From: Mycolicibacterium sp. P9-64
Lineage (GTDB): Bacteria; Actinomycetota; Actinomycetes; Mycobacteriales; Mycobacteriaceae
Length of the DNA stretch: 64,000 nt
Assembly: GCF_008329605.1 (NCBI RefSeq)
Contig: NZ_NPKO01000011.1
Coordinates: forward strand, 214,845-278,844
Direction of reading: 5' to 3'
Shown: positions 34,494-43,942 of the stretch, piece by piece
Layout: each line of letters starts with the position of its first letter
Position numbering within the stretch: position 1 is the stretch's first letter
Notes under the pieces: generated by a model
Seen by the model: only the letters and a program-made list of their open reading frames with translations
What the model was told of the DNA's origin: nothing
Databases searched by the model: none
Position numbers and translations under genes: made by a program

Positions 34494-37400
34494 GTGTTCC
34501 TGACGTCCGCCGGAGCCGCCCCGGCGGCGACATCCAACGCAGGAGCCGACGGCCACGTCATCTACAGCGCCTCGGATCTCGCCGCCGCAGCACGGTGCGA
34601 GTACGCGCTGTTGCGGGCGTTCGACGCCAAGCTCGGCCGCGGCCCCAAGGTGTCGATGGAGGACGAACTACTCGCTCGCACTGCGACTCTCGGTGATGAG
34701 CACGAACGCCGCCAGCTCGACGATCTGCGGACCGAGTTCGGCGGTGACGTCACGATCATCGGCCGCCCGCCCTATACCGACGCGGGTCTGCGGGCGGCGT
34801 CCGATCAGACCATGCGGGCCGTCGAGCGGCGCTCCCCCGTCATCTACCAGGCCGCGATGTACGACGGCCGCTTCGCCGGCTTCGCCGACTTCCTGGTGCT
34901 GGAAGGCGACCGGTACCGGCTGCGCGACACCAAGCTCGCACGCTCGGTGAAGGTCGAGGCGCTGCTGCAACTCGCCGCCTACGCCGACACGCTCGCCAGG
35001 CACGGCGTCCCCGTGGCCGACGAGGTGGAGCTCGTCCTCGGCGACGGCGCCGTCGCGAGTTACCGGGTCGAGGAGCTGCTTCCGGTCTACCTGCCGAGGC
35101 GGGCCGCGCTTCAGCGGCTGCTGGACGGGCACCTCGCGGGCGGGGCCGCGGTGTCGTGGGAGGACCAACGGGTGCGGGCCTGCTTCCGGTGTCCCGAGTG
35201 CGACGTGCGGGTCCGCGAGAACGACGACCTGCTGCTGGTGGCTGGCATGCGGGTGAGCCAACGCGCGCGGCTCATCGATTCCGGCGTCACGACGGTGCAC
35301 CAGCTGGCCGCGCACGACGGCCCGGTTCCGGAATTGTCTACGCGAACGGTCAAGGCGCTGACCGGCCAAGCCCAGCTCCAGATCGCCGACCGGATCGACG
35401 GCAAGCCGCCCTACGAGATCGTCGACCCCCAACCGCTCATGGTGCTGCCCGATCACGACAAGGGCGATCTGTTCTTCGACTTCGAGGGCGACCCGCTGTG
35501 GACGGTCGACGGCCGCGAGTGGGGACTGGAATACCTGTGGGGCGTGCTGACCACCACCGATGAGTTCCACCCCATCTGGGCGGGTGACCGCGCCGGTGAG
35601 CGCGCGGCGCTGGTCGAGTTCCTTGCGATGGTGCGCAAGCGTCGCAAGCGCTACCCGAACATGCACATCTACCACTACGCCGCGTACGAGAAGAGCACGC
35701 TGCTCCGCCTGGCCGGGCGCTACGGCGTCGGCGAGGACCAGGTGGACGACCTTCTGCGCAGCGGCGTGCTGGTCGACCTCTTTCCGTTGGTGCGCAAGAG
35801 CATTCGAGTCGGCGCCGAGAACTACAGCATCAAGTCTCTCGAGCCGCTGTACATGGGGGCCGAGCTACGCAGCGGTGAGGTGACCACCGCGACCGACTCC
35901 ATCACCCAGTACGCGCGCTACTGCGAGTTGCGCGACGCCGGAGACACCGACGAGGCGGCGAACGTGCTGAAGGAGATCGAGGACTACAACCGCTACGACT
36001 GCCGGTCCACGCGCAAGCTGCGCGACTGGCTGGTCGCCAAGGCCATCGAATCCGGTGTCCCGCCGCGCGGTCCGCAACCCGTCGAGATGGTGGCACCCGT
36101 CGAACTCGCCGACGACCTGGAGCGCAAGCTCCTGAAGTTCGCCGGTGACACCATCGACGCCCGCACGCCCGAGCAGACGGCGGTCGCGATGGTGGCCGCC
36201 GCCCGTGGGTACCACAAGCGCGAGGACAAGCCGTTCTGGTGGGCCCACTTCGACCGGGTCAACAACCCCGTCGACGAATGGTCCGACAACAGCGACGTGT
36301 TCATCGCCGATCGGACCGAGATCGTCGCCGACTGGCACCAACCGCCTCGGGCCCGCAAGCCGCAGCGGCACGTCCGGTTGCTCGGCGAGATCGCGACCGG
36401 CGAGCTCGGCAAGACCATGTACGCGCTCTACGAGCCACCCGCGCCGAGCGGTCTCACCGACGACCCCGACCGGCGGGCGTTCGGCTCGGTCGAGGTGATC
36501 GACTGCGACAACCCCGAGGCGCCCACCGAAGCCGTCATCGTCGAGAAGCAGCCCAAGGACGGCGACGTCTTCGACCAGGTTCCGTTCGCCCTGACGCCGG
36601 GGCCACCGATCAACACCAAACCCATGCAGGAGTCCATCGCCACCACCGCCGCCGTCGTCGCAGCAGGGCTGCCCGCGCTGCCCCCCGACGCCGTCACCGA
36701 CGTCCTGCTGCGCCGGGCACCCCGCACCATCAGCGGTGGCCCGCTCCCCCGCGGCGACGGAAACGATGGTGACATCGCCGATGACATTGAAAAGGCACTC
36801 CTCGACCTGGACTCTTCCTACCTCGCCGTGCATGGACCGCCAGGCACCGGAAAGACGTTCACCACGGCCAAGGTCATCTCCCGACTCGTCACCGAGCAGC
36901 ACTGGCGCATCGGGGTGGTGGCGCAGTCGCACGCCGTCGTCGAGAACCTCCTCGGAACCGTGGTCGCGGCCGGGGTGGATCCGGATCGCGTCGGCAAGAA
37001 GAAGTCCCCGGACGCGCCGTGGCGGGACGTGCCCGAGAAGGACTACCCAGCCTTCATCGCCGACGTCGGGGGCTGCGTGATCGGCGGCACCGCATGGGAT
37101 TTCGCCAACGACACCCGCGTCCCCCGTGGCAGCCTCGATCTGCTGGTGGTCGAGGAGGCAGGCCAATACAGCCTGGCCAACACCATCGCGGTGGCACCGT
37201 CCGCAAGGAACCTGCTCCTGCTCGGCGACCCGCAGCAGCTGCCGCAGGTCAGTCAGGGCACCCACCCTGAGCCGGTGAACGAGTCCGCGCTCGGCTGGCT
37301 CGTCGAGGGCCACCACATCCTGCCCGCCGACCGCGGCTACTTCCTGCACTGCTCGTTCAGGATGCACCCGGAGGTGTGCGGGCCGGTGTCGCGGCTGTCG

Positions 37401-37958
37401 TACGACGGGCGGCTGCAGTCCGACGGCGCGGTCAGCAACGCCCGGCGCCTCGAGGGCGTGGCGCCAGGGGTGACCGTGCTGACCGTCGACCACGACGGCA
37501 ACTCGACCGACAGCCCAGAGGAAGCCGACGCAATCGTCACCGAGATCGGCCACCTGCTCGGCACCCCGTGGACCGACGAGGCGGGCACCCGGCCGTTGGC
37601 GCAGAAGGACGTCCTGATCGTCACGCCGTACAACGCACAGGTGGTGACGCTGCGGCGCAGGCTCGACGCCGCCGACCTGTCCGACGTCGAGGTGGGCACC
37701 GTCGACAAGTTCCAGGGCAGACAGGCCGCGGTCGTGTTCGTGTCGATGACGGCCTCGTCGGCGGACGACGTACCCCGCGGAATCTCGTTCCTGCTCAACC
37801 GCAATCGGCTCAACGTCGCCGTCAGCCGAGCCAAGTATGCGGCGGTGATCGTGCGCTCGACGCTGCTGACCGAATACCTGCCGTCGACGCCGCAGGGCCT
37901 GATCGACCTCGGTGCGTTCCTGGCGCTCGCTCCCTCGTGTGATACACCCTCGGAGTGA
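34494..37958 (+). CDS. RecB-like nuclease fused to UPF1-type SF1 helicase (TM0106 family)
   Basis: 1154 residues from GTG 34494; a GTG at 34485 is also possible, but TACAGT at 34481-34486 would then overlap it. The N-terminal half is a TM0106/RNase_H_2-type nuclease: YSASDLAAAARCEYALL, LRDTKLARSVKVEALLQLA with the acidic-Lys pair, CFRCPECD, and LFFDFEGDPLW with a metal Asp/Glu set. The C-terminal half is an SF1 helicase: HGPPGTGKTFTTAKV (Walker A), LVVEEAGQYSLAN (motif II), LLLGDPQQLPQVSQGTHP, VGTVDKFQGRQAAVV and RLNVAVSRAK. Matches Rv1251c in length and place (from memory). Probably a DNA repair or RNA-processing nuclease; not experimentally assigned. Confidence 0.87.
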   Translation: MFLTSAGAAPAATSNAGADGHVIYSASDLAAAARCEYALLRAFDAKLGRGPKVSMEDELLARTATLGDEHERRQLDDLRTEFGGDVTIIGRPPYTDAGLRAASDQTMRAVERRSPVIYQAAMYDGRFAGFADFLVLEGDRYRLRDTKLARSVKVEALLQLAAYADTLARHGVPVADEVELVLGDGAVASYRVEELLPVYLPRRAALQRLLDGHLAGGAAVSWEDQRVRACFRCPECDVRVRENDDLLLVAGMRVSQRARLIDSGVTTVHQLAAHDGPVPELSTRTVKALTGQAQLQIADRIDGKPPYEIVDPQPLMVLPDHDKGDLFFDFEGDPLWTVDGREWGLEYLWGVLTTTDEFHPIWAGDRAGERAALVEFLAMVRKRRKRYPNMHIYHYAAYEKSTLLRLAGRYGVGEDQVDDLLRSGVLVDLFPLVRKSIRVGAENYSIKSLEPLYMGAELRSGEVTTATDSITQYARYCELRDAGDTDEAANVLKEIEDYNRYDCRSTRKLRDWLVAKAIESGVPPRGPQPVEMVAPVELADDLERKLLKFAGDTIDARTPEQTAVAMVAAARGYHKREDKPFWWAHFDRVNNPVDEWSDNSDVFIADRTEIVADWHQPPRARKPQRHVRLLGEIATGELGKTMYALYEPPAPSGLTDDPDRRAFGSVEVIDCDNPEAPTEAVIVEKQPKDGDVFDQVPFALTPGPPINTKPMQESIATTAAVVAAGLPALPPDAVTDVLLRRAPRTISGGPLPRGDGNDGDIADDIEKALLDLDSSYLAVHGPPGTGKTFTTAKVISRLVTEQHWRIGVVAQSHAVVENLLGTVVAAGVDPDRVGKKKSPDAPWRDVPEKDYPAFIADVGGCVIGGTAWDFANDTRVPRGSLDLLVVEEAGQYSLANTIAVAPSARNLLLLGDPQQLPQVSQGTHPEPVNESALGWLVEGHHILPADRGYFLHCSFRMHPEVCGPVSRLSYDGRLQSDGAVSNARRLEGVAPGVTVLTVDHDGNSTDSPEEADAIVTEIGHLLGTPWTDEAGTRPLAQKDVLIVTPYNAQVVTLRRRLDAADLSDVEVGTVDKFQGRQAAVVFVSMTASSADDVPRGISFLLNRNRLNVAVSRAKYAAVIVRSTLLTEYLPSTPQGLIDLGAFLALAPSCDTPSE

Positions 37959-39313
37959 CGCCAACCCTGACCGAACAGCTGGCCGCGATCGTCGGAGCCA
38001 ACCACGTCAGCACCGATCCCGACGTGCTCGACGGCCGCAGCGTCGACCACACCGGCCGCTACCGGGGGCACGCGGGAGCGCTGGTGCGGCCCAGCACCGA
38101 CGACGACGTCGCCGCGGTCTTGCGGGTCTGCCGTGACGCAGGTGTCTACGTGACCGTGCAGGGCGGCCGGACCTCTCTGGTGGCGGGCACGGTGCCCGAG
38201 CACGACGACGTGCTGTTGTCCACCGAACGGCTCACCGACATCGGCGAGGTCGACGTCGTCGAGCGGCGCGTACGCGTCGGTGCCGGGGCCACGCTGGCCG
38301 CGGTGCAACGCGCGGCGACCGCCGCGGGCCTGGTGTTCGGCGTCGACCTGGCAGCAAGGGATTCGGCGACAGTCGGCGGCATGGCGTCGACGAACGCGGG
38401 CGGCCTTCGGACCGTGCGTTACGGCAACATGGGCGAGCAGGTGCTCGGGCTGGACGTCGCCCTGCCGGACGGGTCGCTGGTCCGCAGGCACAGCGAAGTC
38501 CGCAGCGACAACACCGGCTATGACCTGGCGTCACTGTTCGTCGGCGCCGAGGGCACGCTGGGCGTGATCACCGGACTCGACCTGCGACTGCATCCGACAC
38601 CTGCCCATCGCGTCACCGCCGTCGTGGGATTCGCCGACCTCAACGCGCTCATCGAGGTCGGCCGCGAATTCCGCGACGCCGACGGCATCGCCGCCCTCGA
38701 GCTGATCGACTCACGTGCCAGTGCGTTGACGGCCGAGCACCTCGGTATCAGCGCGCCAGTGGACGGCGCCTGGCAGCTGCTCATCGAATTGGCTGGCGAC
38801 ACCGACCAGACCGAGCGGCTTGCCGACGCGCTCGAGAACGCCGACATGGCGGGCGAGCCTGCGGTCGGCGTCGACGTCAACGCCCAGCAGCGCCTCTGGC
38901 AGGTCCGTGAGGCGGTGGCCGAGGTGCTCGGCCGCTACGGCCCACCGCTGAAGTTCGACGTCTCCCTTCCGCTGGCGAGAATCGACGGCTTCGCGGCGGC
39001 GGCCACCGAACTCGTCGCCGAACATGCCCCGGACGCCATCCCGGTGTTGTTCGGTCACGTCGGCGAGGGGAATCTGCATCTGAACCTGGTGCGCTGCGCG
39101 CTCGACGGCGACCGCGAGCGGGCGCTGTACGCGGCGATGATGGCGCTGATCGCGGACTCTGGAGGCAACGTCAGCTCCGAGCACGGTGTCGGCAGCCGCA
39201 AACGCGACTACCTGTCGATGTCCCGCACGGACGCCGACATCGCCGCCATGCGCGCCGTGAAGGCGGCGTTCGATCCCGGCGGCTACCTCAACCCTGCGGT
39301 GCTGTTCGACTGA
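37955..39313 (+). CDS. FAD-binding oxidase, D-2-hydroxyacid dehydrogenase type
   Basis: 452 residues. PCMH FAD-binding motifs are VTVQGGRTSLVAGTV near residue 68 and GGMASTNAGGLRTVRYGNMG near 140. The C-terminal GHVGEGNLHLNL and GGNVSSEHGVGSRKRD supply the metal histidines. Closest in style to D-2-hydroxyglutarate/D-lactate dehydrogenases. The GTG start overlaps the helicase stop by four bases (GTGA). A second enzyme of the same superfamily lies at 18250; the two are clearly different paralogues. Confidence 0.84.
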   Translation: MTPTLTEQLAAIVGANHVSTDPDVLDGRSVDHTGRYRGHAGALVRPSTDDDVAAVLRVCRDAGVYVTVQGGRTSLVAGTVPEHDDVLLSTERLTDIGEVDVVERRVRVGAGATLAAVQRAATAAGLVFGVDLAARDSATVGGMASTNAGGLRTVRYGNMGEQVLGLDVALPDGSLVRRHSEVRSDNTGYDLASLFVGAEGTLGVITGLDLRLHPTPAHRVTAVVGFADLNALIEVGREFRDADGIAALELIDSRASALTAEHLGISAPVDGAWQLLIELAGDTDQTERLADALENADMAGEPAVGVDVNAQQRLWQVREAVAEVLGRYGPPLKFDVSLPLARIDGFAAAATELVAEHAPDAIPVLFGHVGEGNLHLNLVRCALDGDRERALYAAMMALIADSGGNVSSEHGVGSRKRDYLSMSRTDADIAAMRAVKAAFDPGGYLNPAVLFD

Positions 39314-39347
39314 CGTTCCCGTGCACTTTTCCCGCGCGGAACGTGAG

Positions 39348-39455
39348 CTAGTCGCGGGCCCGGCATGGTGTCACGGTGCGGTCGAGTTCGATCGCTTCCC
39401 GGATACTGTCCATGCCGGCGGCCTCGCCTGCGTGCACGGTCATCGGCCTCATGTG
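39348..39455 (-). pseudogene. Relic of an adenosine deaminase gene
   Basis: On the minus strand a 70-codon open frame contains RPMTVHAGEAAGMDSIREAI, which matches the active-site region of adenosine deaminases (T-x-HAGE-x-G-x-x-SI, with zinc-region His and catalytic Glu). The reading then goes out of register (ELDRTVTPCR) and stops. Nothing upstream resembles the barrel of an intact enzyme. The rest of the 359-base interval 39314-39672 shows no gene I recognise, though frames with CRCGSK or KKIVPIRFIGS may be other fragments. It marks the left edge of the terpene-type island. Confidence 0.5.
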
Positions 39456-39672
39456 CGCTCTGGGTGACTGCGAACCTTGGATCGTTGACGAGCTTGGAAC
39501 CGCACCGGCATTCGGATGTTTCATCGAAGGGTAAATCCTCTCCTCGGACTTGAGCGCCACGCTCCCGATGAATCGGATGGGGACGATCTTCTTTGGAGCG
39601 TGACGGCGAGGTAGCGCATCATCTGGCCGTGGTGCCTTGATGACGAATTCTCGGCGTCAATGCTTGCCTCGG

Positions 39673-41232
39673 CTAAGACCGCTTCTCCGCGAGATCCAGC
39701 TCGACCAGTTTGCGCCGCATCAGTTTTCCCGACGACGTTGCCGGTAGCTGGTCGACGAAGACGACCGCTCGCGGCCGTTTGTAGGCGGCCAGTCGGGCCC
39801 GACAGTACTCCAGGATCCCATGTTCATCGGGGTGGCTGCCCGTCATGGGGACCACGAACGCCACCGCGATCTCCCCCTTGATGGGGTCGGATCGTCGTCC
39901 CACCGCGACCATCGCGACGTCCGGATGCTCGGCCACCACCCGCTCGATCTCTGCGGGATACACGTTGTAACCACCCGTGACGAGCATGTCCTTGAGCCGA
40001 TCCACCACGTAGAGGTGTCCGCCGCCGTCGGTGGTGGCTACGTCGCCGGTATGAAGCCAGCCGTCTGAATCCAGCACCTCGGCGGTTTCTTCTGGGCGGC
40101 CGAAGTATCCGAGCATCACCAGCGGTCCACGCACCATCAACTCGCCCGGCTCTCCGACGTCGGCGCGCCGCTCGCCGTCGAACGCGCGCACCTGTACCTC
40201 GGTGCCGGGAAGTGACACTCCAATGGAGCCGGACCGGCTGGGGGCGAAGACGCTGTGTGTGGTGCCCAGACCCGAAATCTCGGTCATCCCCCACAATTCG
40301 AGCAGCGGCACGCCGGCAATCTCTTCCCACCGCCGGGCCAACTCGGGTGAAAAGGTCTGTCCGCCGACCGTCGACTTCCGCAAACTGGTGAAGTCGGTCG
40401 TGTGAATTTCGTCGTGTGCCAACATCATCGAGTACATGGCTGGTACTCCCTCGAACATGGTGGCGCGCTCGGTCTCGATCAATCCCAGCGCAACAGCTGG
40501 GTCGAAACGCTGCATGAGCACCACGGCTCCGCCAGCCAGGAAGGTCGAATTGATCGCGACATTTCCGTAGACGTGCGCCGCGGGCAGCGCAGTCACCACG
40601 ACGTCGTCGCGCAGACGCCCGTGCATGGTCGCGGTGTAGGCACAGTTGAGCAGAATCGACTGTTGCGACTGCATGGCCCCCTTCGGATGACCGGTCGTGC
40701 CAGAGGTATACGCGATCGAGCACAGATCGGTGGGCTCCGGCATGGCCTCCGAGAGCGGGTGTCGTCGGCCTTCGGCGGTGAGACCGTCGAACGTCAGCCA
40801 GTCTTTCGGCGCGTCGCCGGCGATGCTGACCCGCAGCTGCACCGACGACGCTCGCCGAGCCGCATCAGCCGCCACCGCGGTCTGCGCGGACCCTGCGATG
40901 ATCACCTTCGCCTCGCAATCGTTGAGCACATAGGCCAGTTCGGGTCCGGTGAGCATGACGTTGACGGGGTTCACCACGGCGCCGGCGCGGAGCGCACCGT
41001 GATAGCCGACGATCCACTCCCAGCCGTTCTGTCCGTAGAGGGACACCACGTCACCGGTACCGATACCGCGGTGCTGCAGGGATGCCGCGACCGCTCCGGA
41101 AAGCGCAGCCAGTTCCCGGTACGTGAAACGTCGCCCGTCGGCGACGAGGGCAGTGGCGTCGGGATGTCGAGCGGCCGCGTAGGGCAGGATTTCGGCGGGA
41201 CCGACCCGGGGCGGCGGGGGAGACACATTCAT
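39673..41232 (-). CDS. Acyl-CoA synthetase (AMP-forming)
   Basis: 519 residues. The phosphate-binding signature is YTSGTTGHPKGAM near residue 174. ELWGMTEISGLGTTHS is the adenylate-binding region, and GWLHTGDVAT, VDRLKDMLVTGGYNVYPAEIE and the terminal SGKLMRRKL with its catalytic Lys complete the family set. It activates a carboxylic acid to its CoA thioester. Its ATG overlaps the alcohol dehydrogenase stop (ATGA). As last gene of an alcohol-aldehyde-acid series it should activate the acid made by the operon; geranic acid is the working guess, by inference from the isomerase gene. Confidence 0.85.
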   Translation of the reverse strand: MNVSPPPPRVGPAEILPYAAARHPDATALVADGRRFTYRELAALSGAVAASLQHRGIGTGDVVSLYGQNGWEWIVGYHGALRAGAVVNPVNVMLTGPELAYVLNDCEAKVIIAGSAQTAVAADAARRASSVQLRVSIAGDAPKDWLTFDGLTAEGRRHPLSEAMPEPTDLCSIAYTSGTTGHPKGAMQSQQSILLNCAYTATMHGRLRDDVVVTALPAAHVYGNVAINSTFLAGGAVVLMQRFDPAVALGLIETERATMFEGVPAMYSMMLAHDEIHTTDFTSLRKSTVGGQTFSPELARRWEEIAGVPLLELWGMTEISGLGTTHSVFAPSRSGSIGVSLPGTEVQVRAFDGERRADVGEPGELMVRGPLVMLGYFGRPEETAEVLDSDGWLHTGDVATTDGGGHLYVVDRLKDMLVTGGYNVYPAEIERVVAEHPDVAMVAVGRRSDPIKGEIAVAFVVPMTGSHPDEHGILEYCRARLAAYKRPRAVVFVDQLPATSSGKLMRRKLVELDLAEKRS

Positions 41233-42347
41233 GTCTGGTCCTGCTCGTCAGCGAAGGTGACGACAGCCTTGACGACTGCGCCTGTGCGGGCAGCGTCGAC
41301 GGCGGCGTTGATCTCGGTGAAGGGAAAGGCCTGAATCAGGCTCTCGAACGGGAAGCGCCCCTGGTCGTGGAGTTCGACCATTCGGGGAATGAAATTGCCC
41401 GGCACCGCATCTCCCTCGATGACACCGACGAGTGCGCGTCCGAACAGCAAATGCCCCTGATCGATGACGATGTCGTTGCTCGGACCTTGGAAACCGACTG
41501 TGGCGCAAACACCTGGTGTCTGCAAGCATTCCAGCGCGGCACGCACAACAGCAGGCCGGCCGATGCACTCCACCGAGAACTGCGCCCCGCGGCCGTGCGT
41601 GGCATCCTTGACGGCCGTGACCGGGTCGCGCCGTGCCGAGTTGACGGTGTGGGTGGCGCCCAGTTCGGCTGCCTTCTGAAGGCGGGTATCACTGATGTCG
41701 ACGGCGACGATCGTCGAACAACCCGCCACAACCGCCGCCAGCACCGCGGCCAACCCGACGGACCCGACACCGAACACGACGATGGAGGAGCCGGTGGGCG
41801 GCGCCAACGTGTTCAGGACCGCGCCGGCGCCGGTCTGGATTCCGCATCCCAACGGGCCCAGCAGTGCCAAAGGCAGTGCCGACTCGACCTTGACCGCGTT
41901 CTGTTCCTCCACCACTGCGTGTTTCGCCCACGATGACTGGCCGAACCAGGACCCGCGAACTGGTTGTGTGCCGCGAGACAGCGGTGATGACCCGTCCACC
42001 CGGGTACCGACGAGGTTCCGTGGGACGAACTGTCGGCAATGCTGGGGAATGCCGGACCGGCAGTGGTCGCACTCAGCGCAGTGCGCGTACGACATGACCA
42101 CGTGGTCGCCCACGGTCAGGCGTGTCACCGCCGTTCCGACCTCCTCGACCACGCCGGCCCCTTCGTGCCCGAGCACGATAGGTGTCTGCCCCGGCGCGGG
42201 CTCGTGGACCACCCCGAGGTCGGTGTGACAGATGCCGGATCCCACCATGCGAACCAGCACTTCGTCCGCCCGCGGCCCGGCGATCTCGACCTCCTGCAAC
42301 TCCAGCGGCTGATTCGCCCCGACGAGAACTGCTGCAATGGTTTTCAC
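41229..42347 (-). CDS. Zinc alcohol dehydrogenase, aryl/allylic alcohol (GeoA/benzyl alcohol) type
   Basis: 372 residues. GSGICHTDLGVVHE and LGHEGAGVVEEVG hold the catalytic zinc ligands, CAECDHCRSGIPQHC the structural zinc cysteines, and VFGVGSVGLAAVLAA the NAD fold. This subgroup includes benzyl alcohol and geraniol dehydrogenases that oxidise allylic or aromatic primary alcohols with NAD. The GTG start overlaps the aldehyde dehydrogenase stop by four bases. In the context of a linalool isomerase-family gene, geraniol oxidation to geranial is the most economical role (inference). Confidence 0.84.
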   Translation of the reverse strand: MKTIAAVLVGANQPLELQEVEIAGPRADEVLVRMVGSGICHTDLGVVHEPAPGQTPIVLGHEGAGVVEEVGTAVTRLTVGDHVVMSYAHCAECDHCRSGIPQHCRQFVPRNLVGTRVDGSSPLSRGTQPVRGSWFGQSSWAKHAVVEEQNAVKVESALPLALLGPLGCGIQTGAGAVLNTLAPPTGSSIVVFGVGSVGLAAVLAAVVAGCSTIVAVDISDTRLQKAAELGATHTVNSARRDPVTAVKDATHGRGAQFSVECIGRPAVVRAALECLQTPGVCATVGFQGPSNDIVIDQGHLLFGRALVGVIEGDAVPGNFIPRMVELHDQGRFPFESLIQAFPFTEINAAVDAARTGAVVKAVVTFADEQDQT

Positions 42348-43804
42348 GACACGGCCCCGGGCAGCTTGTTCAGCGTGATGGTCTGGTGATTGGTGTACTC
42401 GGCGAGCCCGTGCAGGGAATTCTCCGCGCCGATACCCGACTGCTTGTGGCCGCCGAAGACCTGGTGCGGTGAATACTGGTGCACCTCATTGAGCCAGACG
42501 GTGCCGGCTTCGAGTCGCTCGCCGATGCGCTGCACGCGCTCCAGATCCGTTCCCCACACCGTTGCTCCGAGACCCCACGGCGTGTCGTTGGCGCGTCGCA
42601 CGACATCGTCCTCCTCCGTCCAGCGCAGCAGCGGCAGGATCGGGCCGAACGGTTCTTCGGTTACCAGGCGCGAGTGCTCCGGCGGGTTGTCGACCAGTGT
42701 CACCGGGATGAACCACCCCGGTGCATCCGGATCGACGTCCCCGCCCAGCGCGAAGGTATAGCCATTGGCCCTGCAGTCGTCGAAGTACTCCAGCACCTTG
42801 TGATACTGCGGTTCGTTCTGGATCGGGCCCAGATCGGTATCACGATGTGAGCCGTCGCCGACCACGATGGTCTGCGCGTACGCGACCAGTTCGTCACGAA
42901 CGGCGTCGTAGATGTCGTCGTGGACGTACACCCGCTTGGCGGCGTTGCAGAACTGGGCGTTGTTCTGGAAAGCAGCCCAGAATATCTTGGGTGCAACGAT
43001 TTTCGGGTCGACGTCGGGAAGCACGATCGCGGGGTCGTTGCCGCCGAGCTCGAGGGTGATCCGCTTGAGGTTGCCCGCCGCCGAGCGCATGACGTGCTTA
43101 CCGGTTTCGGTGCTTCCGGTGAACGCGATCTTGGCGATGCCCGGATGGGATGTGATCCACTTTCCCAGCTCGCCGTCACCGTTGAGCACGCTGAGCACTC
43201 CCGGTGGCAGCAGGTCCTGGACCAGTTCGATGAGTCGCAGCGCGCAGAGCGGCGTGAACGGTGAGGGTTTGACGATCATCGTGTTGCCGACCACCAGCGC
43301 GGGCGCAACCTTCCACACCATCAGCAGCATCGGGAAGTTCCACGGCACGATGGCTGCCACCACCCCGAGCGGAGTATGACGGCTGATCACCTTCCGCTCG
43401 GCCGTGTCTTCGAGGACCTCTACGGGCAGTGCCTGTTTGGCGACCTCGCGAAACCAGGCGATGCAGCCGTACACCTCCCACTCGGCCATCGGCCGGGGTT
43501 TCCCTTGTTCGGACGTCAACAGCGCCATGAACTGCTCGGCATGTGCTTCGAGTCGGTCACCGATTGCGGCGACAGCCGCCTGGCGCTCCTCCAGTGGTTT
43601 CGCCGACCACGACGAGAAGGCCCGGGCGGCAGCGTCGACTGCCGCATCCAGCTGGTCACGGGACGCCACCGGCACCGACGCGATGACCTGGCGGGTGGCC
43701 GGATTGACCACCGGCATGGATTCTTGGGTAGTCACCGGTGACCCGTCGATCGTCAGGGTGAAGGGTCCCTCGGTGGCCGTCTGTGGCAGGTCGGTTGTCG
43801 ACAT
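42344..43804 (-). CDS. Aldehyde dehydrogenase
   Basis: 486 residues from the ATG at 43804 (MSTTDLPQTA), chosen for the GAGG seven bases upstream. Motifs: VPWNFPMLLMVWKVAPAL, FTGSTETGK near 225, the general-base Glu in LELGGNDPAIV near 247, and the catalytic Cys in NNAQFCNAAKR near 284. It is NAD(P)-dependent and oxidises an aldehyde to its acid. First gene of the operon with the alcohol dehydrogenase and CoA synthetase (4-base overlaps), preceded by the island palindrome at 43877-43895. It would be the geranial-type dehydrogenase in the proposed pathway. Confidence 0.87.
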   Translation of the reverse strand: MSTTDLPQTATEGPFTLTIDGSPVTTQESMPVVNPATRQVIASVPVASRDQLDAAVDAAARAFSSWSAKPLEERQAAVAAIGDRLEAHAEQFMALLTSEQGKPRPMAEWEVYGCIAWFREVAKQALPVEVLEDTAERKVISRHTPLGVVAAIVPWNFPMLLMVWKVAPALVVGNTMIVKPSPFTPLCALRLIELVQDLLPPGVLSVLNGDGELGKWITSHPGIAKIAFTGSTETGKHVMRSAAGNLKRITLELGGNDPAIVLPDVDPKIVAPKIFWAAFQNNAQFCNAAKRVYVHDDIYDAVRDELVAYAQTIVVGDGSHRDTDLGPIQNEPQYHKVLEYFDDCRANGYTFALGGDVDPDAPGWFIPVTLVDNPPEHSRLVTEEPFGPILPLLRWTEEDDVVRRANDTPWGLGATVWGTDLERVQRIGERLEAGTVWLNEVHQYSPHQVFGGHKQSGIGAENSLHGLAEYTNHQTITLNKLPGAVS

Positions 43805-43876
43805 CGTCATCCTCAAGGTCGTGCACACCGTGCTGGTGTCGCTACTCATATGGTGGGCCGAGGTCGGGCACCGGTT

Positions 43877-43895
43877 GTGTTCGAATCCCGAACAC
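43877..43895. promoter_or_regulatory. Island operator copy 2 (before the dehydrogenase operon)
   Basis: GTGTTCGAATCCCGAACAC is a perfect 7-bp dyad with a 5-base spacer, 73 bases upstream of the aldehyde dehydrogenase start. The identical arms and spacing occur at 47842-47860 before the isomerase gene and I saw them nowhere else in the window. Probably the binding site of the GAF/Fis regulator encoded between them, or of the AraC protein. Confidence 0.72.
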
Positions 43896-43942
43896 GATCG
43901 ACTTGACGACGACGAGCAGGGTTCAGCGCAAACAGGTTTGAG

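Noticed and set aside
35865..37964. 699-codon open frame opposite the nuclease-helicase
   Set aside because: Antisense of intact helicase motifs; no start signal or homology.
39365..39553. 62-codon plus-strand ORF in the island border
   Set aside because: No motif and no ribosome binding site; the opposite strand contains the adenosine deaminase-like fragment.
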